A stretch of DNA of 64,000 nt, taken from Exiguobacterium acetylicum DSM 20416 (GTDB lineage: Bacteria; Bacillota; Bacilli; Exiguobacteriales; Exiguobacteriaceae). Below, one piece after another: positions 36,089 through 44,787 of this stretch; within the stretch, counting starts at the first letter, position 1; the number at the start of each line of letters is the position of its first letter. A program made the translations under genes and the position numbers. Location: positions 362,501 through 426,500 of the forward strand of contig NZ_JNIR01000001.1 in the NCBI RefSeq assembly GCF_000702605.1. Direction: 5' to 3'. The notes under the pieces are model-generated. The model worked only from the letters and a program-made list of their open reading frames with translations. It ran no database searches and had not been told where the DNA came from.

Positions 36089-36835
36089 ATGCAACGGTAT
36101 TTCGTCGAGCCCTCGATGCGTCAGGGAGATGTGTTTCATCTCCCGAAAGACGACGCACACCATATGAAAAACGTCATGCGGATGGAAGTCGGCGGAGAGA
36201 TTCTCGTACTCGACGGGACAGGTCTTTACCGGTGCCGCCTGGAAGCACTCGATAAACAAGTGGCTTCTGCCCGGATCGAAGAGACGCTACCGATTGAGAC
36301 GGAGTTACCGATTCGTGTGACGATCGCCCATGGATTGCCAAAAGGCGATAAAATCGAACTCGTTGCCCAAAAAGCAACGGAACTCGGGATCCATCATCTA
36401 CGGATTTTCGAAGCCGACCGTTCCGTCTCGAAATGGGATCAAAAGAAGGTTCCGAAAAAGATTGAACGACTCGAAAAAATCGTCAAGGAAGCAGCGGAAC
36501 AATCGTACCGTGCCCACTTGCCGACAGTCGACTTCGTGGCGTATGATGAAGTCTTACAGGATGCATCGAACTACACGGCTTGTCTGGTTGCCTATGAAGA
36601 ATCAGCGAAACAAGGGGAGGCCTCCGTCCTCGCTACGACGCTTGCTGGGCTGCAAGAGGGCGATTCCCTTCTTGTCGTCATCGGACCTGAAGGTGGGTTC
36701 GCTGAAGCAGAAATCGCACGTTTGACGGAGGCCGGTTTTAAAAAAGCCGCTCTAGGGCGTCGCATCTTACGGACGGAAACGGCACCATTTTATGTCCTTT
36801 CCGCCGTCTCGTATCATTTTGAATTGAAAGGGTGA
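36089..36835 (+). CDS. rsmE: 16S rRNA (uracil-1498-N3)-methyltransferase
   Basis: A 248-residue SPOUT-class methyltransferase. The N-terminal PUA-like domain starts MQRYFVEPSMRQG and contains DDAHHMKNVMRM. The knotted C-terminal domain has KGDKIELVAQKATELG, IGPEGGF and LGRRILRTETAP. I chose the ATG four bases after the prmA stop, as the longer frame overlaps prmA and has no family support. Its stop overlaps a possible GTG of the next gene. Confidence 0.95.
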   Translation: MQRYFVEPSMRQGDVFHLPKDDAHHMKNVMRMEVGGEILVLDGTGLYRCRLEALDKQVASARIEETLPIETELPIRVTIAHGLPKGDKIELVAQKATELGIHHLRIFEADRSVSKWDQKKVPKKIERLEKIVKEAAEQSYRAHLPTVDFVAYDEVLQDASNYTACLVAYEESAKQGEASVLATTLAGLQEGDSLLVVIGPEGGFAEAEIARLTEAGFKKAALGRRILRTETAPFYVLSAVSYHFELKG

Positions 36836-36840
36836 ACGAA

Positions 36841-38175
36841 ATGGCAACTGTTGCCTTTCAAACGCTTGGCTGTAAAGTCAACCATTACGAAACAGAAGCT
36901 GTCTGGCAACTGTTTAAGGACGCTGGCTACGCACGCGTTGATTTTGCTGATCATGCGGACGTGTATGTCGTCAATACATGTACGGTCACGAATACCGGAG
37001 ATAAGAAAAGTCGCCAAGTCATCCGACGGGCGATTCGCCAAAATCCGGATAGTGTCATCTGCGTAACGGGCTGTTATGCCCAAACGTCTCCTGCTGAGAT
37101 CATGGCGATTCCTGGCGTCGATGTCGTCGTCGGAACGCAAGATCGGCATAAAATGATTGGATACATCGAACAATTCCAAGAAGAGCGCATGCCAATCAAT
37201 GCGGTCGGAAACATCATGAAAGCAAAAGTCTATGAAGAACTAGATGTACCGGCCTTTACGGACCGGACACGGGCTTCGCTGAAAATTCAGGAAGGTTGTA
37301 ATAACTTCTGTACGTTCTGTATCATCCCATGGGCGCGTGGTCTCATGCGGTCTCGTCAACCAGAAGATGTCTTGAAGCAAGCACAACAGCTCGTTGATGC
37401 GGGTTACAAAGAAATCGTCTTGACGGGAATCCATACAGGTGGATACGGAGAAGACTTGAAAGACTACAACTTAGCAAAATTACTTAAAGCACTCGAATCT
37501 GTCAATGGACTTGAACGCTTACGCATTTCGTCGATTGAAGCGAGTCAAATCACGGACGAGGTACTTGATGTCCTGAAGGATTCGCCGATCGTCGTTCGTC
37601 ACTTGCACGTTCCGATCCAGTCGGCATCGGATACGGTCCTTCGCCGGATGCGCCGGAAGTATACGATGGCAGAATTCGGAGAACGGATCACGCGTCTGAA
37701 GGAAGTCCTTCCTGACTGTGCGATCACATCGGATGTCATCGTTGGTTTCCCAGGTGAGACGGAAGAAGAGTTCATGGAAACGTTCAACTTCATCAATGAC
37801 CATAAGTTCAGTGAGTTGCATGTCTTCCCGTACTCGAAACGGACAGGAACACCAGCTGCGATGATGGAGGATCAAGTCGAGGAATCGATCAAAGAAGAAC
37901 GCGTCGCGCGTTTGATCGCTTTATCGGATCAACTCGCGAAGGAATATGCTTCGAAATACGAAGGAGAACTGCTTGAGATCATTCCGGAAGAATTCTCGGA
38001 GGAAGCAGGCGGTCGTCTCGTCGGTTATACGGATAACTATTTGCGTGTCGCAATCGAAGGCGATGAGTCAATGATCGGTCAACTCGTTCGTGTCAAAATC
38101 ACGAAAGCCGGTTATCCGATGAATCACGGTCAATTCGTTCGAATCATGCAGACATTAAAAGACGCTGCGGTCTAA
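36841..38175 (+). CDS. mtaB: tRNA (t6A37) methylthiotransferase MtaB
   Basis: A radical SAM enzyme of about 444 residues that converts t6A37 to ms2t6A37 in tRNA. The N-terminal MTTase domain has three cysteines for a second iron-sulfur cluster (TLGCKVN, NTCTVTN and GCYAQ). The radical SAM motif is CNNFCTFCIIPWARG. A C-terminal TRAM domain ends the protein. I chose the ATG behind AAAGGGTG over the GTG nine bases earlier. In Bacillus subtilis the same gene (yqeV) follows rsmE. Confidence 0.95.
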   Translation: MATVAFQTLGCKVNHYETEAVWQLFKDAGYARVDFADHADVYVVNTCTVTNTGDKKSRQVIRRAIRQNPDSVICVTGCYAQTSPAEIMAIPGVDVVVGTQDRHKMIGYIEQFQEERMPINAVGNIMKAKVYEELDVPAFTDRTRASLKIQEGCNNFCTFCIIPWARGLMRSRQPEDVLKQAQQLVDAGYKEIVLTGIHTGGYGEDLKDYNLAKLLKALESVNGLERLRISSIEASQITDEVLDVLKDSPIVVRHLHVPIQSASDTVLRRMRRKYTMAEFGERITRLKEVLPDCAITSDVIVGFPGETEEEFMETFNFINDHKFSELHVFPYSKRTGTPAAMMEDQVEESIKEERVARLIALSDQLAKEYASKYEGELLEIIPEEFSEEAGGRLVGYTDNYLRVAIEGDESMIGQLVRVKITKAGYPMNHGQFVRIMQTLKDAAV

Positions 38176-38207
38176 TGATTCGTAAAAGCGATCTTGATAT
38201 ACGCATA

Positions 38208-38243
38208 TAAGAAAACAGCCTCGAAATAGGGGCTGTTTTCTTA
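38208..38243 (+). terminator. Terminator after mtaB
   Basis: Perfect 13-base arms (38208-38220 and 38231-38243) around a ten-base loop, with the T run inside the right arm. It closes the conserved heat-shock and RNA-modification block. Confidence 0.85.
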
Positions 38244-38291
38244 CGTTACTATATAAGGTGCTTTAGATTTTTAAAACAACTTGTAATCGAT

Positions 38292-38307
38292 TCATTTTAG
38301 AAAATGA
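38292..38307 (+). promoter_or_regulatory. 16-base palindrome upstream of a small AT-rich gene
   Basis: TCATTTT-AG-AAAATGA is a perfect inverted repeat about 90 bases before the small gene at 38,400. It may be an operator. It does not match the Fur, PerR or CIRCE consensus. Confidence 0.3.
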
Positions 38308-38399
38308 TTTTATGTTATGGTTTTTATAAGTAGATGATTACCAGAAATAAAGCCTTGTAACAGTGGCATATTACTTCACATACAAAGGAATTTTCCAAA

Positions 38400-38564
38400 A
38401 TGAAAACAAACGGATTATCAGTTCTATCAGTCACCTTAACAGTATTGATGTTCATCGTTTTATTTAATCAAGATGCAGTTGCGCATAGTTCAATCATTTT
38501 GGTCGTGCTAATAATAAGTATTACTTGTTTGACGTTTTTAAACATAGATAAGAAAAAACAATGA
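38400..38564 (+). CDS. Small AT-rich membrane protein (54 residues), unrecognised
   Basis: The frame encodes MKTNGLSVLSVTLTVLMFIV, continuing to two hydrophobic helices (residues about 6-22 and 32-47) separated by NQDAVAHS and ending in a basic tail (DKKKQ). An AAAGGAA site lies nine bases before the ATG, and an imperfect hairpin with a T-rich tail follows. The base composition is clearly more AT-rich than the flanking mtaB and rluF genes, hinting at acquisition or weak selection. I recognise no family. Confidence 0.55.
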   Translation: MKTNGLSVLSVTLTVLMFIVLFNQDAVAHSSIILVVLIISITCLTFLNIDKKKQ

Positions 38565-38593
38565 ATCAATCATTGCATTGAAGACTAAGGACG

Positions 38594-38640
38594 ACATGCA
38601 TTGCTTTTCTTACTTAGAGAAGCATCGCATGTTATTTTGT
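38594..38640 (+). terminator. Imperfect terminator hairpin before rluF
   Basis: ACATGC ... GCATGT outer arms and a TGCTT ... AAGCA inner stem with a mismatch between them, followed by TATTTTG. Moderate. Confidence 0.5.
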
Positions 38641-38700
38641 TTTCATTTCAGGAATGCGCTACACTGAATACAGTTCAATTAAGGAAAGAGGATATCATTC

Positions 38701-39396
38701 ATGCGAATCAACAAATTCATTAGTGAAACGGGCTTTTGCTCAAGGCGTGCTGCCGATAAATTAGTCGACGCAGGTCGTGTGACAATCAACGGTCTGACGG
38801 CAGAACTCGGCTCGCAAGCTGAAGAGACGGACGTCGTCGAAATCGACGGTCAACCACTCCAAACGAAACCAAAACCTGTCTACATCGTCTTAAATAAACC
38901 AGTCGGCATCACATGTACGACGGAGCTTGATATCGAAGGAAACATCATCGATTTCGTCAACCATCCGAAGCGGATTTTCCCGATTGGTCGTCTCGATAAG
39001 GATTCAGACGGTTTGATTCTGTTGACGAATGACGGTGATGTTGTCAACCGGATCTTACGAGCGGAAAACAATCACGACAAGGAATATATCGTGACCGTCG
39101 ACGCACCGATTACGGATACGTTCATTCAAGGCATGGCGAGTGGAGTCGACATTCTCGGTACGACGACGAAAGAATGTATCGTTGAGCCGCTCGAGACACG
39201 GACGTTCCGGATCATTTTGACACAAGGGTTAAATCGTCAGATTCGCCGTATGTGTAAAGAGTTCGGCTATCGGGTCAAACGCCTGCAACGCGTCCGAATT
39301 ATGAACATCGAGCTCGGTGATTTACCGATCGGTTCTTGGCGTGATTTGACGGAAGCGGAATTACGCGAATTGTTTACGACGCTTGACGGGCAATAA
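38701..39396 (+). CDS. rluF: 23S rRNA pseudouridine synthase RluF-like
   Basis: A 231-residue RsuA/RluB-family enzyme that isomerises a uridine in rRNA, probably U2604 or a neighbour in 23S rRNA. An N-terminal S4 RNA-binding domain (RINKFISETGFCSRRAADKLV) is followed by VLNKPVGITCTT and the catalytic block PIGRLDKDSDGLILLTNDGD with the active-site Asp. The C terminus has NRQIRRMCKEFGY. The pattern fits RluF rather than RluB or RsuA. It has GAAAGAGG upstream and its own terminator. Confidence 0.88.
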   Translation: MRINKFISETGFCSRRAADKLVDAGRVTINGLTAELGSQAEETDVVEIDGQPLQTKPKPVYIVLNKPVGITCTTELDIEGNIIDFVNHPKRIFPIGRLDKDSDGLILLTNDGDVVNRILRAENNHDKEYIVTVDAPITDTFIQGMASGVDILGTTTKECIVEPLETRTFRIILTQGLNRQIRRMCKEFGYRVKRLQRVRIMNIELGDLPIGSWRDLTEAELRELFTTLDGQ

Positions 39397-39404
39397 GGTT
39401 CAAT

Positions 39405-39427
39405 GAAAGTCGCCATTGGCGGCTTTC
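39405..39427 (+). terminator. Terminator-like hairpin after rluF
   Basis: Ten-base arms (39405-39414 and 39418-39427) with one G-U pair and a three-base loop, but only a short T tail. Confidence 0.55.
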
Positions 39428-39449
39428 TTCATACATAAGGGGGATGACC

Positions 39450-40325
39450 GTGGATAAACGGGGTATGAGTGCGACATTCGTCGCCTACGTAATTGGTGGA
39501 CTATTACCGATCTACAAAGTATTTGCAACTGGTATTCCAGCATGGACGGTCGTTTCAATTCGGATATTGAGTGCGTTCATCTTCGTGACGTTATTACTGC
39601 GACTGACGAAGAAATTCCGATTCGTTCGTCAACTGTGGCAAAACAAACGCCAGCGCTATACCGTGCTTGCAGCAGGGCTTGTACTAGGTGGAAATTGGTC
39701 GCTCTATCTGTACGCCATCGGGGAAGGCTATATCGTTGAGTCGTCACTCGGGTATTACATCAATCCGCTCGTCAGCGTCTTGTTCGGTTTGATCTTTTTT
39801 AAGGAACGTCTGACGCGTCCGCAAATCATCGCCATCTTATCAGCGATCATCGGTGTGATGATTCTAACGCTCGGTTATGGTCAATTTCCGATCATCGCCT
39901 TCTCACTTGCCGTCTCGTTTGCTTTTTACGGTGTACTGAAGAAAAAGGCGGCAGCGGAACCATTATCCGGATTATTTCTAGAGACACTGGTCACGCTCCC
40001 GTTCGCTCTCTTGACGCTTGGTGTGACAGATAGTCAACCGCTTGCGATGCCAATGAGTGCGCTGGTTGCGATCATCATGCTCGGGATCGCAACAGCAGTC
40101 CAATTGATGTTATTCGGATACGGGATGCCGAAAATCCCGTTCGTCTACGTCGGGATTCTCCAATACATTGCTCCGACGTTGACGCTACTACTTGGAATTT
40201 ATCTATTTAATGACGTCTTTACGACGATTCACTTCATCGCCTTCCTGTTCATTTGGATTGCCGTTGCTTTATTTACGATCAGCGGTTTATCGGCAGGAAA
40301 GATGCGAATGAAGAAAGTGTCATAA
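39450..40325 (+). CDS. EamA/RarD-like transporter (first of a tandem pair)
   Basis: A protein of about 291 residues with ten predicted helices. The shared RarD features are the LGYYINPLVSVLFGLIFF helix and the two-fold EamA repeat. It has diverged near the N terminus (GGLLPIYKVFATGIP) from the canonical WGLLPLYWK motif. I chose the GTG because AAGGGGG lies six bases before it; the ATG two codons earlier touches that site. It precedes a second, more typical RarD gene by 16 bases and probably arose by duplication. Substrate unknown. Confidence 0.82.
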   Translation: MDKRGMSATFVAYVIGGLLPIYKVFATGIPAWTVVSIRILSAFIFVTLLLRLTKKFRFVRQLWQNKRQRYTVLAAGLVLGGNWSLYLYAIGEGYIVESSLGYYINPLVSVLFGLIFFKERLTRPQIIAILSAIIGVMILTLGYGQFPIIAFSLAVSFAFYGVLKKKAAAEPLSGLFLETLVTLPFALLTLGVTDSQPLAMPMSALVAIIMLGIATAVQLMLFGYGMPKIPFVYVGILQYIAPTLTLLLGIYLFNDVFTTIHFIAFLFIWIAVALFTISGLSAGKMRMKKVS

Positions 40326-40341
40326 CGAAAGAAGGGAATAC

Positions 40342-41226
40342 ATGAATCTACCTGGATTCTTCGCGACACTTGTCGCGTATATCATTTGGGGACTCTTACC
40401 GCTCTACTGGAAGATGCTCGCCAATGTACCGAGTGAAGAGATACTGGCACACCGGATTATCTGGTCGTTCTTATTTCTGCTCATCTTATTGTCGTTTCAA
40501 AAAGCTCTTGGGAAATGGAAGACGGCGTTACGCGATCCGTTCACACGTCGACTCTTTTTCTTGAACGGACTGATCATCAGTCTAAATTGGTTCATCTATA
40601 TTTGGGCCGTCAATCATCAATTCATCGTTGAGGCATCGCTTGGCTATTACATCAATCCACTCGTCAGTATCGTCTTCGGTGTCTTTTTCTTTCAAGAAAA
40701 GCTCTCACGGATTGAATGGATCTCGATTGTCCTTGCGACAATCGGCGTTTTGATTTTGACGATTGGTTACGGTGAGTTTCCATGGATCTCGATCGCTCTT
40801 GCCTTAAGCTTCGGCTTTTACGGCGTCGTCAAAAAGCGGCGACCGCTGGAATCAACGGTCAGTTTGACGCTAGAAACGATGGCGCCGCTTCCGCTGGCTT
40901 TGATCTTCCTCGGGTATTGGCAAGTACAAGGGTCGTCTTCGATGACCGAATCCGTCGGTACGATGACCGGACTCATCTTGACCGGGATCGTCACCGCCGT
41001 TCCACTTTTGTTATTTGGATTCGGGGCACAACGAATTCCGTTCACATGGGTCGGATTCCTTCAATTCGTCGCACCGACCTTGTCACTTGGACTCGGTGTA
41101 TTGCTCTATCACGAGCCGTTTACTAAAACGCACATGGTGGCGTTTACATGTATTTGGACAGCAGCGATCGTCTTTACGCTCAATGGTGTCTGGATTCGGA
41201 AAAAACAGCTCCGAAAAGTCGCGTAA
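40342..41226 (+). CDS. rarD: RarD-like EamA family transporter (second of a tandem pair)
   Basis: A 294-residue drug/metabolite-superfamily permease with ten helices. It opens with the typical AYIIWGLLPLYWKML and keeps EILAHRIIWSF, FIYIWAVNHQF, SLGYYINPLVS and GFLQFVAPTL. These blocks repeat in the upstream paralogue. RarD proteins are named for chloramphenicol resistance but their natural substrate is uncertain. It has a GAAAGAAGGG site and shares a transcript with the first copy. Confidence 0.88.
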   Translation: MNLPGFFATLVAYIIWGLLPLYWKMLANVPSEEILAHRIIWSFLFLLILLSFQKALGKWKTALRDPFTRRLFFLNGLIISLNWFIYIWAVNHQFIVEASLGYYINPLVSIVFGVFFFQEKLSRIEWISIVLATIGVLILTIGYGEFPWISIALALSFGFYGVVKKRRPLESTVSLTLETMAPLPLALIFLGYWQVQGSSSMTESVGTMTGLILTGIVTAVPLLLFGFGAQRIPFTWVGFLQFVAPTLSLGLGVLLYHEPFTKTHMVAFTCIWTAAIVFTLNGVWIRKKQLRKVA

Positions 41227-41302
41227 AAAGATAGAAGTCTGACCTCTTGCGTGATAGAATAAAAACAGAGTCTAAGGGATACCCTTAAGGAGGACAACAA
41301 AC

Positions 41303-41968
41303 ATGAATTTAGCAGGAATGATCGACCACACGGCACTGAAGCCAGAAACATCACGTGCTCAAATCGAAACACTCTGTAAAGAAGCATTAGAATACAAATT
41401 CGCAAGCGTCTGTGTTAACCCAACTTACGTCGCGTTAGCAGCAGAACTCTTAAAATCAGATGATGACGTCAAAGTCTGTACAGTCATCGGCTTCCCGCTT
41501 GGAGCAAACACTCCAGAAGTGAAAGCATTCGAAACAAAGGATGCGATCCAAAACGGTGCTACAGAAATCGATATGGTTTTGAACATCGGCGCATTAAAAG
41601 ATGGTGATCTTGAGTTAGTAGAACGTGACATTCGTGCGGTTGTCGAAGCGGCAAACGGTACACTCGTTAAAGTCATCTTCGAAAACTGCCTTCTTACAAA
41701 AGAAGAAATCAAAACAGCTGCTGAACTTTCAGTTAAAGCAGGTGCTAACTTCGTGAAGACATCGACTGGTTTCTCAACGGGTGGTGCAACAGTTGAAGAC
41801 ATCCGTCTCATGCGTGAGACAGTTGGTCCTGACATCGGTGTTAAAGCATCTGGTGGTGTTCGCGACTTCGAAGGTGCAAAAGCAATGATCGATGCAGGTG
41901 CATCGCGCATTGGTGCATCAGCAGGAATCGCAATCGTTACAGGCGGTTCGTCTGACAGCGACTACTAA
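41303..41968 (+). CDS. deoC: Deoxyribose-phosphate aldolase
   Basis: A 221-residue class I aldolase that splits 2-deoxyribose 5-phosphate into glyceraldehyde 3-phosphate and acetaldehyde during deoxynucleoside breakdown. The Schiff-base lysine is in [15 protein letters not shown] second key lysine lies in GVKASGGVR and an acidic residue in EIDMVLNIG. Codon bias looks strong, suggesting high expression. A perfect AAGGAGG site is overlapped by a small inverted repeat (TAAGGG ... CCCTTA), which might affect translation. No other deo genes are adjacent. Confidence 0.95.
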   Translation: MNLAGMIDHTALKPETSRAQIETLCKEALEYKFASVCVNPTYVALAAELLKSDDDVKVCTVIGFPLGANTPEVKAFETKDAIQNGATEIDMVLNIGALKDGDLELVERDIRAVVEAANGTLVKVIFENCLLTKEEIKTAAELSVKAGANFVKTSTGFSTGGATVEDIRLMRETVGPDIGVKASGGVRDFEGAKAMIDAGASRIGASAGIAIVTGGSSDSDY

Positions 41969-41978
41969 GAATATCTGG

Positions 41979-42013
41979 CATGCCCCTCTTGTTTAGAGGG
42001 GCATGTTTTTTTT
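41979..42013 (+). terminator. Terminator after deoC
   Basis: Perfect 11-base GC-rich arms (41979-41989 and 41995-42005) with a five-base loop, then T8. Confidence 0.92.
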
Positions 42014-42103
42014 ATGGGACTATTCTGAATTTAAATTTTGTATTAAGAAGTCGGACATCGCTTCCGATAATCAGATGTAGAATGTCGGAAGGATGTGGAA
42101 TGA

Positions 42104-43078
42104 ATGAAACGATGGAGTGGAATCATACTGGCATCGACACTTAGCCTCGCAGGGTGCGGCAGTGTCATCGATGATCCAGAACGGGCAGTCAAGGAGCGGA
42201 AGGAAATGGCAGTCGTCTTGTCGGATGTGGGTCTTGGCGATCAATCATTCAGCGATGCGGCGATGAGTGGTATGGCGTTGTTACGGGAGAAGGAAGGCTG
42301 GTCGATCGATTACCGAGAGTTAAATGAAACAAAGACTTATAAAGCAGCATTCGAAGCGTTAGCGAAAAAGAAACCGACCGTCATCGTCGGGCTTGGCTTT
42401 ATGGGGCAGACGGATCTTGAAACCGTTGCTAAAAAATATCCAAAACAACAATTCGCTTTGATTGATGCTGTATCGACGTTACCGAACGTACTCTCGGTTA
42501 CGTTCAAAGAGGATGAAGGAAGCTACTTAGCGGGTGCGGCTGCAGGGATTCAAACGAAGACGAACACGATTGGTTTCATCGGTGGGATGAAGTCGCCTCT
42601 GATCGAGAAATTTGAAAAAGGATACATAGCTGGCGCTAAAGCAGTCAATCCAAAAACGAAAGTACTCGTCGAGTACGCAGAGGACTTTGCAGCCCCGGAA
42701 AAGGGACGGACGCTCGCAAACGAAATGATGCAGAAAAAGGCAGACGTATTATACGCAGCTGCTGGATTGACGGGAAGCGGTGTCCTGGAGGCAGCGCAAA
42801 CGAAGGGGAAAAAAGCGATCGGTGTCGATAGCGATCAAACTCCGATCGCGCCTGACGCTGTCATGACGTCAATGCTAAAACAAGTTGATCTTGCGATTAC
42901 GAAAATCGGACAAGATGTGGCTGCGAAAGGTCTACAGTCCGGACAAGTCGTCCTGGGTGTCAAAGAAGGGGCAATCCAATTGGCTCCAATCCGAAACACG
43001 AACTTTACGGACGGGGAACGAAAAAAATTAGAGCAGCTACAACAAGACGTGCTCGAAGGTAAGGTGACGATTCAATGA
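42104..43078 (+). CDS. BMP-family (PnrA-like) substrate-binding lipoprotein
   Basis: A 324-residue secreted lipoprotein. The signal peptide ends in the lipobox LAGC (Cys18), so it is anchored to the outer face of the membrane. The basic-membrane-protein fold follows, with motifs [33 protein letters not shown] and FIGGM. Relatives such as PnrA/TmpC bind purine nucleosides, and Bacillus Med is a competence regulator of the same family. No ABC permease is encoded nearby. Its stop overlaps the start of a chemoreceptor gene (ATGA), so it may serve as that receptor's ligand-binding partner. This pairing is inference. Confidence 0.85.
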   Translation: MKRWSGIILASTLSLAGCGSVIDDPERAVKERKEMAVVLSDVGLGDQSFSDAAMSGMALLREKEGWSIDYRELNETKTYKAAFEALAKKKPTVIVGLGFMGQTDLETVAKKYPKQQFALIDAVSTLPNVLSVTFKEDEGSYLAGAAAGIQTKTNTIGFIGGMKSPLIEKFEKGYIAGAKAVNPKTKVLVEYAEDFAAPEKGRTLANEMMQKKADVLYAAAGLTGSGVLEAAQTKGKKAIGVDSDQTPIAPDAVMTSMLKQVDLAITKIGQDVAAKGLQSGQVVLGVKEGAIQLAPIRNTNFTDGERKKLEQLQQDVLEGKVTIQ

Positions 43079-44724
43079 CGTTACGGAAACGATTTTTACT
43101 CTCAACGTTAGTGACGATTTTGAGTGTCGTCATCTTGATGGGATGGACCTTGTTCCAACTCCGTCAAATTCAATCCTATAACGAAGACTACGGGAAACAG
43201 CTCGTTGAGATTTCAGAACTCGAAACGAAGCTCTTATATGAACAGGCAGCATGGAACCGACTGGCAAGCCAGCCGTCTGAGAGTCAAGCGGAGCAAGTAC
43301 AGGCTCTTAGCAAAAAGAACGAACAAGCCTTGAATCAGCTACAAAAGACGTATTTGATTCCTGCATTTCAAGAAGAGTTGAACCGGGCGGATATGAAATA
43401 TAAGACGCTCGCTGCGAAACGGACGGACCTGACGGACGCGATGAATCCGATTGAGATTCGCTCCCATGCCGCACGAATCGAAGGTGTCCTCAGTGATCTC
43501 TACACGTTACATACGAAAAATGGAGAGTTTTATGATGTCTTACAACGTGAAGCAAAAGACGAGACTTTGAATTTGACGAGGACTGTCCTAATCGCGACAT
43601 TCATCCTCCTGATCGGTCTTGCGCTATACAACTGGTACTTCGCCCGTAGCATCACGCGACCGATCAGCCGTGTCGTCCGGACAGCAGAGCAAATCTCGGA
43701 CGGAGACTTGTCACAGGAACTAGTCGTATCCGGTCGAAAAGATGAGATTGGTCGACTCGAGACAGCGGTTGCCCAGATGCAAGGAACCTTGCATGAGGTC
43801 ATCGGAACGATCAGTCGTTCGTCGAATACGATTCGTCAGATGAGTACGGAAGCGACGACAGAGAACGCGAACATCGTTGAAGTTTCTGGCAACATGACCC
43901 ATGCGATCAATGAGATGGCAAGTGGTACTCAAACGGTGTCGGACGATATCCAGACGACAGTCAGTACGATGTCCGATATGCAACAGCTCTTTGAAGAGAG
44001 TGAACAACGCGCACAAACCGCTTATGCAGAAGGACAGGCGGCCGATCACGTGATGGTTCAAAGTAGTTCCGTCATGGAACAGCAAGCACGGTCACTTCGC
44101 GCGTCAACGGAACAAAACCGCGAACTCGGTCAGAAACTGGAAGGTTTCTTAGAACAGACGCAACAAATCGAGCAGATGGCACAACTCGTCGCCGGAGTCT
44201 CCGCACAGACGAACTTATTGTCACTCAATGCGGCAATCGAAGCGGCGCGGGCAGGGGAAGCCGGTCGTGGATTTGCTGTCGTGGCAAGTGAAGTCAAAAA
44301 ATTAGCCGACGAGACACACGAGGCGACGCGCTCAATCTTCTCACTCGTCCGTTCAATTCGTCAGGACGGTGCCGTCTTACAAGAAGCACTCGTACAAGCG
44401 GAGCGGGAGCAGACAAACCAGGTCGAGAACTTCACGCACGTTCAACAAGCATTCGGCGAGACGCGTCAAAAGGTAGCAAACGTGACAGAAACACTTGATT
44501 ATGTAACGAAACAACTCGTTCATTCGAAAGAACAAGCCCGCCATGTCGTTGGTCAAGTCAGCACAGTCAGTGGCGTCATGGAAGAACTTGCAGCTGGAAA
44601 TGAAGAGATTGCTGCTTCGATGCGCGATCAACAGGCATCGTTCGAACAGATTCATCAATTGATGCAAGAACTCGAGTCAACGACGACGTCGCTTGATAGT
44701 CAGACACATCAATTCAAAATTTAA
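43075..44724 (+). CDS. Methyl-accepting chemotaxis protein
   Basis: A 549-residue transmembrane chemoreceptor. An N-terminal helix (residues about 8-25), an extracellular helical domain of some 145 residues of the four-helix-bundle type and a second helix (about 171-189) are followed by HAMP ([20 protein letters not shown]). The long cytoplasmic coiled coil has the invariant hairpin tip [20 protein letters not shown] near residue 380. Such proteins signal through CheW to CheA. Translation is coupled to the upstream BMP lipoprotein by a four-base overlap. The small sensor domain fits sensing through a binding protein. Confidence 0.92.
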   Translation: MTLRKRFLLSTLVTILSVVILMGWTLFQLRQIQSYNEDYGKQLVEISELETKLLYEQAAWNRLASQPSESQAEQVQALSKKNEQALNQLQKTYLIPAFQEELNRADMKYKTLAAKRTDLTDAMNPIEIRSHAARIEGVLSDLYTLHTKNGEFYDVLQREAKDETLNLTRTVLIATFILLIGLALYNWYFARSITRPISRVVRTAEQISDGDLSQELVVSGRKDEIGRLETAVAQMQGTLHEVIGTISRSSNTIRQMSTEATTENANIVEVSGNMTHAINEMASGTQTVSDDIQTTVSTMSDMQQLFEESEQRAQTAYAEGQAADHVMVQSSSVMEQQARSLRASTEQNRELGQKLEGFLEQTQQIEQMAQLVAGVSAQTNLLSLNAAIEAARAGEAGRGFAVVASEVKKLADETHEATRSIFSLVRSIRQDGAVLQEALVQAEREQTNQVENFTHVQQAFGETRQKVANVTETLDYVTKQLVHSKEQARHVVGQVSTVSGVMEELAAGNEEIAASMRDQQASFEQIHQLMQELESTTTSLDSQTHQFKI

Positions 44725-44734
44725 TGAACACAGC

Positions 44735-44776
44735 AAAAAGTGCACTCCTTCTCGGAAGAGAAGAAGTGCACTTTTT
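44735..44776. terminator. Bidirectional terminator between the chemoreceptor and M23 genes
   Basis: Perfect outer arms AAAAAGTGCACT and AGTGCACTTTTT enclose a further CTTCTC ... GAGAAG stem. Both strands carry a T5 end. Confidence 0.88.
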
Positions 44777-44787
44777 CTTGAATCGAC

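Noticed and set aside
41425-41910. A 161-codon antisense frame in deoC
   Set aside because: Its sense partner is a complete aldolase with catalytic lysines. The antisense frame has no start context.
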